A program made the translations under genes and the position numbers. Source: Hyphomicrobiales bacterium (GTDB taxonomy: Bacteria > Pseudomonadota > Alphaproteobacteria > Rhizobiales > Aestuariivirgaceae). Taken from it: DNA of 15,092 bases. Location: positions 1-15,092 of the forward strand of contig JADJVV010000023.1 of assembly GCA_016710435.1 (NCBI GenBank), written 5' to 3'. The notes below the pieces were generated by a model. It did not search any database, was not told the origin of the DNA, and saw only the letters and a program-made list of their open reading frames with translations. Shown here in pieces: positions 7,071 through 13,540 of this stretch (within the stretch, counting starts at the first letter, position 1; each line of letters opens with the position of its first letter).

Positions 7071-7627
7071 TGCCAATGCTTGAGGTCGTCACGCGCACGT
7101 TCCGCCGACCGACTATGCTCGCGGCCAACAAGGCCAGCGTAGCCGATCAGGTCGGTGGCAGCGTGAAGCATACGATACTGGTCGACCAGTTCGGCGCCGG
7201 CGTTCCGGCCGCCAATGCCGGACTGGCGACATTTGAGCCGGTCGGTGATTACGTGTGGATACTCGACGACGACGACGTGTGCATTTATCCGCATCTGGCA
7301 GTCGACCTGGCGCGCATCGCCGACACGCATCGCAATCCACCGGCTGTGATCGTGCGCATGGACCACGGCAGCCTGGGCGTGCTGCCGCATGACGGCATTT
7401 GGGGAGTGGCGGTGCATGAGGCCGGTATTGGTACCAGCGGGATTATCACGCGGCGCGACGTGTGGATGCAGCACAGGCAGGCGTGGGCATCGGCCCGCTA
7501 CGCCAGCGATTACGATTTTATCGCTGCTGTATGGGCGGCGTGCGGCCCGCAGATTGTGTGGCATGACGTTGTGGCAAGCCGCGTGCAGCGCATCAGCCAC
7601 GGCCAACCGGAGGCGGTGACATTGTGA
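7070..7627 (+). CDS. Small GT-A glycosyltransferase-like protein
   Basis: This 185-residue protein also resembles a minimal GT-A (GT2-like) transferase. It begins LEVVTRTFRRP (4-14), which fits a first strand plus phosphate-contacting loop. It has a very clear acidic metal site YVWILDDDDVCIYP (61-74, Asp66-69), a GTSGIITRRD segment (121-130), an ASDYDFI motif (145-151) where catalytic-base residues often sit, and a late WHD (164-166). It is shorter than typical bacterial GT2 enzymes but similar in size to phage versions. It shares one base with the previous stop (TGATG) and overlaps the next gene by 4 nt (GTGA), so it is embedded in the head operon and probably coupled to it. Sugar donor and acceptor cannot be named. 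Confidence 0.68.
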   Translation: MPMLEVVTRTFRRPTMLAANKASVADQVGGSVKHTILVDQFGAGVPAANAGLATFEPVGDYVWILDDDDVCIYPHLAVDLARIADTHRNPPAVIVRMDHGSLGVLPHDGIWGVAVHEAGIGTSGIITRRDVWMQHRQAWASARYASDYDFIAAVWAACGPQIVWHDVVASRVQRISHGQPEAVTL

Positions 7628-8208
7628 GCGATTTCGACGGCCAGGTGCGCGTGGTTACGGCGCCGACAATCGAGCCGGTGACATTGGCGGAGGCGAAGGT
7701 TGACCTGCGCGTCGATCATACCGAAGACGACACGCTGATCACTGGGCTGATCGTGGCGGCGCGCCAGGAGGCGGAGGTGCTGGCACGGCGCGCGCTCATT
7801 AACCGCACGCTGGAAATGGCGCTGTGCGGGTGGCCCGCTACCGCAAAGATTTACCTGCCGTATCCGCCGGCGGTGAGCGTGACCAGCGTAACCTACTACG
7901 ACATCAGCAACGTGCTGCAGACGATGACGGCAGCGGACTACATGCTGATATCGGACATCGAGCCGGCTATCGTGGCGCTCGCCTACAACAAATCATGGCC
8001 GAGCGCGAGCCTGCGCGAAGTCATGCCCGTGCGCGTGCGCTGGGTGGCGGGCTACGGCGCTACGGCTGCGTCCGTTCCGGATCGCTACAAGGTGCTGATC
8101 CGGTCGTTGGTGGCCGTGCGCTATGAGTCGCGCGACGAATTGACGCCGGCGCAGGAACGGCAGCTCGCCAACATCCGGGCGGCTTTGCAGATGGAATGGG
8201 GCTGGTGA
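7624..8208 (+). CDS. Head-tail connector protein, phiE125 gp8 / HK97 gp6-like
   Basis: This protein forms the ring that attaches below the portal and extends the DNA channel. The 194-residue product shows the family layout. An N-terminal EPVTLAEAKVDLRVD helix (17-31) precedes a helical segment DDTLITGLIVAARQEAEVL (35-53). The beta stretch YLPYPPAVSVTSVTYYD (77-93) leads to a YMLISD region and VRVRWVAGYG (137-144), after which the C-terminal helix pair follows VPDRYKVLIRSLVA (151-164). The start is GTG 7624, overlapping the previous stop by 4 nt; no other start fits the family N terminus. The stop overlaps the next ATG (TGATG). It is the first of four consecutive head-completion and tail-joining genes. 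Confidence 0.88.
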   Translation: MSDFDGQVRVVTAPTIEPVTLAEAKVDLRVDHTEDDTLITGLIVAARQEAEVLARRALINRTLEMALCGWPATAKIYLPYPPAVSVTSVTYYDISNVLQTMTAADYMLISDIEPAIVALAYNKSWPSASLREVMPVRVRWVAGYGATAASVPDRYKVLIRSLVAVRYESRDELTPAQERQLANIRAALQMEWGW

Positions 8209-8543
8209 TGATCGGCAAATTTCGCCATCGTGTAATTCTCCAGACGGCTACCATCGCCCGCAGCGCGCGCGGTGCGGAGGAAATGACCTGGACGGATACC
8301 GCGACGGTGTACGCCGATATCCGCACGGTTGGCGGCCAGGAGCAGGTGCTGGCCAGCCAGTTGGAGGTGGCGACGCTGCTGCACACGATCACGATCCGCT
8401 ATCGCACCGGGATCGTGCCAAAAATGCGTCTGAAATGGGGCGCGCGCGTGTTTTCGATTGAAGCGGTGATCGAGCAAGACAACCGCATGCGCAGCCTGGT
8501 GCTGATGTGCACGGAATTAGTTGGCGTGAATCGGGTGCTCTAG
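8208..8543 (+). CDS. Head-tail adaptor protein (Phage_H_T_join, SPP1 gp16-like)
   Basis: This 111-residue protein is a head-closure (stopper) protein that sits between the connector ring and the tail. It has the family's N-terminal signature MIGKFRHRVILQ (1-12), then WTDTATVYADIRT (about 27-39), where many members have a W-x-x-V-A-x-I pattern. Central HTITIRYRTG, a block around VFSIEAVIEQDNRMRSLVLMC, and the final beta strands complete the small beta-barrel. I use ATG 8208, which overlaps the previous stop by one base. An in-frame ATG at 8196 would add MGLV and does not fit the family start as well. The stop TAG overlaps the GTG of the next gene. Confidence 0.87.
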   Translation: MIGKFRHRVILQTATIARSARGAEEMTWTDTATVYADIRTVGGQEQVLASQLEVATLLHTITIRYRTGIVPKMRLKWGARVFSIEAVIEQDNRMRSLVLMCTELVGVNRVL

Positions 8544-9043
8544 TGGCAAGACGACGATCTATCCAACATGTGGATGTGACCTGGTACGGGGATGAGTTCC
8601 TCGCCATCGTAGAACGCAACGGCGACGAAGCGTTGTTTGCTGCCGGTCAAATCGTGCTGGCGGAAGCCGAACGGCGCGCACCGTCCAAGAGCGGCAAGCT
8701 GCGCAAGAGCGGCTACATCTCAACGCAGAACCGGTCCACCTACGTGCGGCGCGCATACTGGCGCAAGGAGAAGAAGCCACCAAAGAACACGGTAACGGTT
8801 GGCTTTGCGGCGCCGCACGCGCACCTGATCGAGAGCGGGCGGCGGACAACAGGCGCGATCGCGCCGCGCAAGCGCCGGGCGCTGGCCGTCAACGGCAACT
8901 TTCGCAGCCGCTCCCGCTACGGCAAGTCGGCGGCCCGGCCGTTCCTGGGTCCGGCCATCGACGCCACACGCGAGACGATGGTGCAGGAACTGGCGGCGGT
9001 GCTGCGCAAGCGGCTTGAAGCCGGCATGCCAGGGGGGCGCTAA
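8543..9043 (+). CDS. HK97 gp10-like tail completion / head-tail joining protein
   Basis: The 166-residue product fits the HK97 gp10 family, which helps join heads to tails. Features are an N-terminal helix with AGQIVLAEAERRAPSKSGKLRKSG (typical 'AP..SG.L..S' motif), a beta stretch TVTVGFAAPHAHLIESG (equivalent to the family's 'YA...E.G'), and the C-terminal RPFLGPAIDA motif followed by a long helix. It is basic, with insertions around the Lys/Arg-rich segments (YWRKEKKPPKN and APRKRRAL) that are longer than in small members. GTG 8543 overlaps the preceding TAG by one base. A further in-frame ATG upstream at 8507 would run through the adaptor gene and is unlikely. The stop overlaps the next ATG (TAATG). 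Confidence 0.85.
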   Translation: MARRRSIQHVDVTWYGDEFLAIVERNGDEALFAAGQIVLAEAERRAPSKSGKLRKSGYISTQNRSTYVRRAYWRKEKKPPKNTVTVGFAAPHAHLIESGRRTTGAIAPRKRRALAVNGNFRSRSRYGKSAARPFLGPAIDATRETMVQELAAVLRKRLEAGMPGGR

Positions 9044-9426
9044 TGGATCTCTCTGTAATCATCCATGATCGCCTGGTGGCAAACGCGGCGGTGGCGGCGA
9101 TTGTCGGCACCAACGTGTTTCTGGAGGAATCGCCCGATGACGCCGACCTGCCTTTGATCGTCTACGCCAGTCGGCTGGGCGATGCGGTGGACGGCAGCGC
9201 ATTGGTGTCACCAGCGACGGTGACGGTGCACGGCTACGCATCCAGCGATGATACTGCGCAATCGCTAGGGGCGGCCATCAGCGCGGCGCTAGAGGGCGGC
9301 GGCGGGGTCAGCGGAACGACGCGGCTGCACTGTCTCTCGCTGGAGGCATGGGAGGAAGCGCGCAGCTCCGAAGAAAATCTATGGGGTCGCCTGCTCGCAT
9401 TTTCAGGCACGGTGGTCCGCGGGTAG
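9043..9426 (+). CDS. Tail terminator / tail completion protein (DUF3168-like)
   Basis: The 127-residue product has the pattern of tail terminator proteins that cap the tail tube at the head-proximal end. It has an N-terminal helix (LSVIIHDRLVANAAVAAIVGTNVF), then the characteristic 'LPLIVY' strand (36-41). Beta strands around TVTVHGY follow, a helix where ISAALEGG resembles the family's 'i..aL.g', and a C-terminal WGRLLAFSGTV strand. A strong AGGGGGG (9031-9037) precedes ATG 9043, which itself overlaps the previous stop. A 36-nt gap with a small hairpin separates it from the major tail protein. The call rests on size, position and motif spacing. Confidence 0.78.
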   Translation: MDLSVIIHDRLVANAAVAAIVGTNVFLEESPDDADLPLIVYASRLGDAVDGSALVSPATVTVHGYASSDDTAQSLGAAISAALEGGGGVSGTTRLHCLSLEAWEEARSSEENLWGRLLAFSGTVVRG

Positions 9427-9432
9427 CAATGG

Positions 9433-9451
9433 TTTCCCGGCACACGGGAAA
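9433..9451 (+). other. Small hairpin upstream of the major tail protein ribosome site
   Basis: A 7-bp stem (tttcccg 9433-9439, cgggaaa 9445-9451) with a 5-nt loop lies in the gap, ending immediately before GGGAG (9452-9456), the ribosome site of the major tail protein. It has no T tract and is too weak for a terminator. It may keep the ribosome site exposed or stabilise the downstream message for this high-copy protein. That role is inferred. Confidence 0.4.
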
Positions 9452-9462
9452 GGGAGTCAGAC

Positions 9463-10065
9463 ATGGCAGTTGCAGACATTTTGGTAGGACCGATCAACAT
9501 TTGGTACAGCCCGGTGGGCACTGCGCTGCCGAGCATCAACACAATCGCCGTGGGCGCGTCGTTCGGCGCGGGCTGGGTGTCGGCAGGCATGACGCTGGCT
9601 CCGCTCTCCCTGAGCTACGAAGCGGATGAATTTGAACTGGAGGTGGAACAGTACCCCAGCCCGGTATCTCGCGCGCGCACGAAAGAGAAGGCGCTGATCG
9701 AGACGCAGTTGGCGGAGTTCACCGCGGCCAATCTCCTGCTGGCGCTCGCGTCGACGCAGACCGTCACCGCGGTGGCGGCGGGCGCAAGCGTCCATGCCAG
9801 CGACACGCTCAAGTTCGGCGGCGACATCCTGTTGCCCATGCTCCAGTGGGGCTTTGAAACGTGGGCGCTTGACGCCAGTTCGAACAAGCTGCCCAAGCGC
9901 GTGTTCATCTACAAGGCAACCGCGTCCATCGGCGGCAAGCTGGAATTTTCGAAGAAAGCCGCACTGGGCATCCCGCTCAAGATCTCGGCACTGGTGGACA
10001 CGGCCAAGACGGCGGGCCAGCAGTTGATGGAGTTCCAGATCGTGACCGGGTGGAAGACCAGCTAA
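9463..10065 (+). CDS. Major tail (tube) protein
   Basis: The 200-residue product is placed where siphoviruses encode the tail tube subunit, between tail terminator and tail chaperone genes. Its composition fits: beta-rich, start MAVADILVGPINIWYSPVG, a WVSAGMT segment (38-44), ELEVEQYPSPV (58-68, equivalent to the loop strand of tube proteins), a central helix around EFTAANLLLALAS, and final strands FEQ-like SALVDT...MEFQIVTGW. It has no appended Ig-like domain. ATG 9463 has GGGAG (9452-9456) 6 nt upstream, one of the best ribosome sites in the window, consistent with high expression. The stop overlaps the chaperone start (TAATG). Confidence 0.85.
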   Translation: MAVADILVGPINIWYSPVGTALPSINTIAVGASFGAGWVSAGMTLAPLSLSYEADEFELEVEQYPSPVSRARTKEKALIETQLAEFTAANLLLALASTQTVTAVAAGASVHASDTLKFGGDILLPMLQWGFETWALDASSNKLPKRVFIYKATASIGGKLEFSKKAALGIPLKISALVDTAKTAGQQLMEFQIVTGWKTS

Positions 10066-10442
10066 TGCCACAGCACATTGACATCGTTCTTGGCGGTCGC
10101 ACGTTCGCGGTTCAGCAGCTTACCATTCGCGCCGATGCGGCCTGGCGCAAGAAGGTCAAGGAGATCGTAGAGCCGATCTCCGAACTGGCGACCGGGCGGT
10201 GCGGTGGCCGCGCCGACGCCGGCCGACCTGCGCAAGTGGTCGGCCAGGTCCCGGCCCTGATCGTGGATCCGGGCGCGGTGATCGATGCGGTGCTGGACTA
10301 CAGCCCCACACTCGCCAATGAGCGCGAGTGGATCGAAACCAATGCCTACTCCGATGAGGCGCTCCAGGCGTTACTGGCGCTTTTTTTCGGTATGACGGCG
10401 GCGGCGAATGGCTCGACGCCGAAACTGCCGGTGACGACCTAG
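10065..10442 (+). CDS. Tail assembly chaperone, short (zero-frame) product, lambda gpG-like
   Basis: The short chaperone coats the tape measure protein during tail assembly. ATG 10065 overlaps the tail-tube stop (TAATG), and the frame gives 125 residues. It carries HIDIVLGGRTFAVQQLTIRADAAWRKKV at the start, then a central VIDAVLDYSP...REWIE...YSDEALQALLALFFG helix set typical of such chaperones. After the slippery heptamer at 10382-10388 only 18 zero-frame codons remain before TAG. The segment about 10195-10250 encodes Gly/Arg-rich low-complexity sequence (GRCGGRADAGRP) unlike the rest. The alternative +1 frame there reads AVAAPTPADLRKW, suggesting two compensating indels or sequencing errors. 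Function is inferred from position and from the frameshift arrangement. Confidence 0.82.
   Translation: MPQHIDIVLGGRTFAVQQLTIRADAAWRKKVKEIVEPISELATGRCGGRADAGRPAQVVGQVPALIVDPGAVIDAVLDYSPTLANEREWIETNAYSDEALQALLALFFGMTAAANGSTPKLPVTT
10382..10388 (+). other. Programmed -1 ribosomal frameshift site (U UUU UUC)
   Basis: In the chaperone frame the codons read CTT-TTT-TTC. The heptamer T TTT TTC (10382-10388) fits X XXY YYZ exactly, with tRNAs re-pairing after slipping back one base. The -1 frame is open from 10358, just after a TGA at 10355-10357, to TAA 10658-10660, so the heptamer lies within the short overlap of the two frames. A small stem cggcg/cgccg (10402-10406 with 10417-10421) lies downstream and might stimulate slipping. 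Its position between tail tube and tape measure genes matches the conserved tail chaperone frameshift. Confidence 0.9.
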
Positions 10443-10660
10443 AAGAACTGATGATCGCCGTCTACCCGACCATAGACGGCGATGCGCTCACGCAGACGCG
10501 GTTGCTGGGCGCGTGGGTGCGGCGCAAACGCTTTGAAGCGCGCTTGGTTGCGCTGGAAGTCGCCAAGATGTTCAGCGGCACAGCGGACCCGGAGCGCGTG
10601 AGCGAAGAACAGATGTGGGCCGAGATGGGCATCAAGCCGGTGATATACGATGGCAGTTAA
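10388..10660 (+). CDS. Tail assembly chaperone, -1 frame extension (lambda gpT-like part of G-T fusion)
   Basis: After slipping at 10382-10388, translation continues in the -1 frame from base 10388 (RYDGGGEWLDAE...) for 90 codons to TAA 10658-10660. This gives a fusion of about 198 residues that shares the first 108 with the short protein. The extension has an acidic start (DAETAGDDLEEL), then a basic, helical stretch LLGAWVRRKRFEARLVALEVAKMF, then QMWAEMGIKPVIYDGS. In lambda the equivalent T domain brings in the tail-tube protein. An internal ATG at 10451 could start a separate 69-residue protein, but its ribosome site is poor (agaag). The absence of stops between the slip site and that ATG favours the fusion. 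It overlaps the tape measure start by 11 nt. Confidence 0.85.
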   Translation, partial: RYDGGGEWLDAETAGDDLEELMIAVYPTIDGDALTQTRLLGAWVRRKRFEARLVALEVAKMFSGTADPERVSEEQMWAEMGIKPVIYDGS

Positions 10661-12344
10661 ACTAGCCGACGCAACCGCATACATTTCAGCCGACAGCAGC
10701 AACCTCGACGGCGAGCTATCCGGCGCTGAGGGTAAGGTCAGCGGCATGGGCGGCAGGATGGGAAGCGTCCTGCAGGGCATCGGCATGTCCGTCGGCATGG
10801 GCATCGCCAACATTGCCGCCGACGCCGTGGGCAAGGTCGTCGCCTTTATGGGCGATTCGGTTACAGCCGCGTCGGACCTGAACGAAACGATGTCGAAAAC
10901 GGGCGTCGTGTTCGGGGATTCGTCCGCGGCCGTGATGGCATGGGCCGAAAACGCCGCGACCGCGCTTGGGCAGAGTCGCCAGGGCGCGCTGGACGCGGCC
11001 AGCACATTTGGTAATCTATTTGTCAGCATGGGCATGGGCGCCGGCGATTCGGCGGACATGTCGATGGGGCTGACACAGTTGGCGTCCGACCTGGCCAGCT
11101 TCAACAACATCGACCCGACGGTGGCGCTTGAGAAATTGCGCGCCGGTATGCTGGGACAGTCGGAGCCGATGCAGGCGTTGGGCGTCAACATGACCGCGGC
11201 GGCCGTCACGGCGCGAGCCCTCGAGATGGGGTTGGCGGCCACCACCGACACCTTGACGCCGGCGATGCTAGCGCAGGCGCGCTACTCGATCATCCTCGAT
11301 CAGACCAAGACAGCCCAGGGTGACTTTGCACGCACGTCGGACGGCCTCGCCAACCAACAGCGCATCATGGATTCGCAGTGGCAGGATATGTCCGCCACCG
11401 TCGGCCAGGCGCTGCTACCGGTGCAGTTGGCCCTGGTGCAGACGATGAACGACCTGACGCAGCGCGTGCTGCCGCCATTGGCTGCGTTCATCGGCGAGCA
11501 AGTTGTGCCGGCCATGGAAGCGATTGCCAGCGTCATCCGCACCAGCGTCGGCCCGATGATCGAACAGGCCATGGCGTGGTTCAATTCGCTTGGCAGCACC
11601 ATGGACACGCAGACCAACGGGCCGATGAACGTGTTGGCGGCATGGTTCACCGAGAACATGCCGCGCATCCAGCAGATCGTGACATCCGTCCTGCAGACGA
11701 TGCAGGCATTTTGGGATGAACACGGCGCGCGCATCACAAGCGTGGTGCAGACGTTGTTCGGCTGGCTGACATCCTTTTGGGACACGCAGTTCCGCACCAT
11801 CCTCAATATCGTACAGGTGTTCCTGCAATTATTCACAGGCGACTTTGAGGGGGCCGGGCAGACGGTGCGCACCATCCTCAACGACTGGCGCATTTTCTTC
11901 ACCAATATGTTTACGGAGTTGGGCCAGATCATCCTGCGCGTCGATTGGGGCGGCATCGGGCGCGGCATCATTGACGGCATTATTCAGGGCATCCGCAACG
12001 GCATCGGCGCGATTGGCGACGCCGCGCGTGATGCGGCAGAAGAGGCCAAGCGCGCCGCCATGGATCTACTTGGCATCCATTCGCCGTCGGCAGTGGCGGC
12101 CAAAGAGATCGGGTTGCCGTTTGCGCAGGGCATCGGGGTCGGTATCAGCACCGAGTTGCAGCGCATGTCGTCGTCGGTGGCCACCGGCATTAACGGCATG
12201 CTGGGGTCCATCCAGCCGGCTGGGGCCGGGGCCGGAGCCACCAATATCACGATCAACATCAACGGCTACCAGGACGGCGCGGGCGTGGGCGCGGCGGCGC
12301 GCGGCGGCGTGTTGTCGGCACTGCGCGCCAAGGGGCAACGCTGA
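10650..12344 (+). CDS. Tail tape measure protein
   Basis: The tape measure protein sets tail length and is later ejected with the DNA. The 564-residue product has an N-terminal SKTGVVFGDSSAAVMAWAENAA block (82-103) with STFGNLFVSMGMG (118-130), characteristic of the phage minor tail/tape measure domain. A Gly/Met-rich hydrophobic stretch lies at about 32-67. Long helical segments (about 250-430) rich in amphipathic repeats come next, with a C-terminal LLGIHSPSAVAAKEIG (473-488) matching the widespread 'LGIhSPS' tape measure motif. It ends in a beta/Gly-rich tail. At roughly 0.15 nm per residue (the usual scaling) this predicts a tail near 85 nm. ATG 10650 overlaps the chaperone extension by 11 nt. 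Confidence 0.93.
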   Translation: MAVKLADATAYISADSSNLDGELSGAEGKVSGMGGRMGSVLQGIGMSVGMGIANIAADAVGKVVAFMGDSVTAASDLNETMSKTGVVFGDSSAAVMAWAENAATALGQSRQGALDAASTFGNLFVSMGMGAGDSADMSMGLTQLASDLASFNNIDPTVALEKLRAGMLGQSEPMQALGVNMTAAAVTARALEMGLAATTDTLTPAMLAQARYSIILDQTKTAQGDFARTSDGLANQQRIMDSQWQDMSATVGQALLPVQLALVQTMNDLTQRVLPPLAAFIGEQVVPAMEAIASVIRTSVGPMIEQAMAWFNSLGSTMDTQTNGPMNVLAAWFTENMPRIQQIVTSVLQTMQAFWDEHGARITSVVQTLFGWLTSFWDTQFRTILNIVQVFLQLFTGDFEGAGQTVRTILNDWRIFFTNMFTELGQIILRVDWGGIGRGIIDGIIQGIRNGIGAIGDAARDAAEEAKRAAMDLLGIHSPSAVAAKEIGLPFAQGIGVGISTELQRMSSSVATGINGMLGSIQPAGAGAGATNITININGYQDGAGVGAAARGGVLSALRAKGQR

Positions 12345-13210
12345 TGGCGAGCTATCAGATTTACGAATTCAACGGCGTGGCGCTGCCGCTCTACAACCCG
12401 GAAGCGGACCACTCCACAGGCAGCGTGCCGTCCACTCTGCGCCCGTCGATTGGCGGCATATTTGACGTGTACGGCGCGCGCCAACGGCTGCCGGATACCG
12501 TGCAGTTTGGCGTACGCGGCACCTATGCCGCGGGCAACGGCAGCACGCTGCTGGTCGACCACGCGGGCAGATATATCATCACGCACAGTGGCAGCCGCAT
12601 CCTGGTGGCATCGCCGCTCCAGTGGCTGCGCTTGCAGGTTGACACCATGCGCGCACAGATCGGCGTGCGCGGCACCATCCGCCGCCGACGCTGGGACGAT
12701 ACGACGGTCACGCAGTGGAAGACGGCGCGCCTGTTATCGCTGCAAGAAAAAAGCAACACGCAGGCGCGCACGGGCATGGCCGAATACGACCTGCTGTTCG
12801 AGACGGCACATGCGGCCTGGCGGTCCTTCGCAGCCAGCACCGTGACTGAAAACCTGGTTGCCAACAACTGGTGCGCGCTCAACGTCACCAGCGACGGCAA
12901 TGCGCCGGTGACGGATCCGACCATCACCATCGCAGCCAGCGGCACCATCACCAGCATCCAGATCGTGTGCATGGCGCTGGATGTCGATCTGCGCTGGGTC
13001 GGCAGCGTGGCCAGCGGTCGATCACTCGTGATCAGTTGCGGCGCGATGTCGGTGCTGCGCGCGGGCGTGGATGCCTACAGCGGGTTTGCGCTGGGGGCCG
13101 GGCACATGGCGCGCGGCTGGCTGCCGTTGGCGGCGGGCATCAACACGCTCTTGGTCTACGCCGACGGTCCGGGCACGGTTGCGGTCGGACACTACAATCA
13201 GTTCATTTGA
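12344..13210 (+). CDS. Distal tail protein (Dit-like)
   Basis: Dit forms the hexameric ring at the tail tip onto which the hub docks. The 288-residue product starts MASYQIYEFNGVALP, then has a ring-forming domain to about residue 165 with an unusual basic stretch (TIRRRRWDD, 111-119). The C-terminal galectin-like half carries the family pattern: GNAPVTDPTITIAASGTITSIQI (185-207), a middle 'SGRSLVIS' strand (224-231), and W-LPLAAGINTLLVYADG (259-275), the usual 'w..L..G.N.l' motif, ending in a short aromatic strand. It begins one base inside the tape measure stop (TGATG). The gene directly after the tape measure gene is where Dit is normally encoded. Confidence 0.87.
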   Translation: MASYQIYEFNGVALPLYNPEADHSTGSVPSTLRPSIGGIFDVYGARQRLPDTVQFGVRGTYAAGNGSTLLVDHAGRYIITHSGSRILVASPLQWLRLQVDTMRAQIGVRGTIRRRRWDDTTVTQWKTARLLSLQEKSNTQARTGMAEYDLLFETAHAAWRSFAASTVTENLVANNWCALNVTSDGNAPVTDPTITIAASGTITSIQIVCMALDVDLRWVGSVASGRSLVISCGAMSVLRAGVDAYSGFALGAGHMARGWLPLAAGINTLLVYADGPGTVAVGHYNQFI

Positions 13211-13219
13211 GAGGCAAGC

Positions 13220-13534
13220 ATGGATTTTCTACAACAGGTGGCGCGGGCAGAGAACGCAGAGTTCCAAATGCAAGTGAGGCAGGCGGCGGTGACGCGCGCC
13301 ATCCAGGTGATGGACATCGCGCCGGCCAACACGCCGGAAGACATCGAATTGCAGCGCAAGCGCGCCGCGCTAGCGCGCGAGGTGCTGCTAGACTCCAACC
13401 GATTGGCGCGCGCCTTTGCGCCGGCGGTCGCCAGCAATCCGGGGTTGGTTGAAAACTTCACGGACGCCGATCTGCAATTCACGCTCAACACCTATTGGGA
13501 CGCACTGGCAGGGATCATCAAAGATCCGGCCTGA
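13220..13534 (+). CDS. Hypothetical phage protein between Dit and hub genes
   Basis: I do not recognise a named family for this 104-residue, mostly helical protein. It starts MDFLQQVARAENAEF and has charged helices with a RKRAALAREVLLDSN segment (about 47-61). It ends in a compact block FTDADLQFTLNTYWDALAGI (80-99) that looks conserved in style, with a Trp-containing helix cap as in some small tail-region phage proteins. GAGG (13211-13214) lies 5 nt before ATG 13220, directly after the Dit stop, so it is expressed. It could be a small tail-tip or adaptor subunit, or a tail assembly chaperone, but nothing in the sequence decides this. Confidence 0.7.
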   Translation: MDFLQQVARAENAEFQMQVRQAAVTRAIQVMDIAPANTPEDIELQRKRAALAREVLLDSNRLARAFAPAVASNPGLVENFTDADLQFTLNTYWDALAGIIKDPA

Positions 13535-13540
13535 TAGCCT

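Noticed and set aside
10439..11251. Antisense frame of 270 codons opposite the tape measure gene
   Set aside because: Shadow frame of Ala/Met/Pro-rich composition; all surrounding genes are on the + strand.
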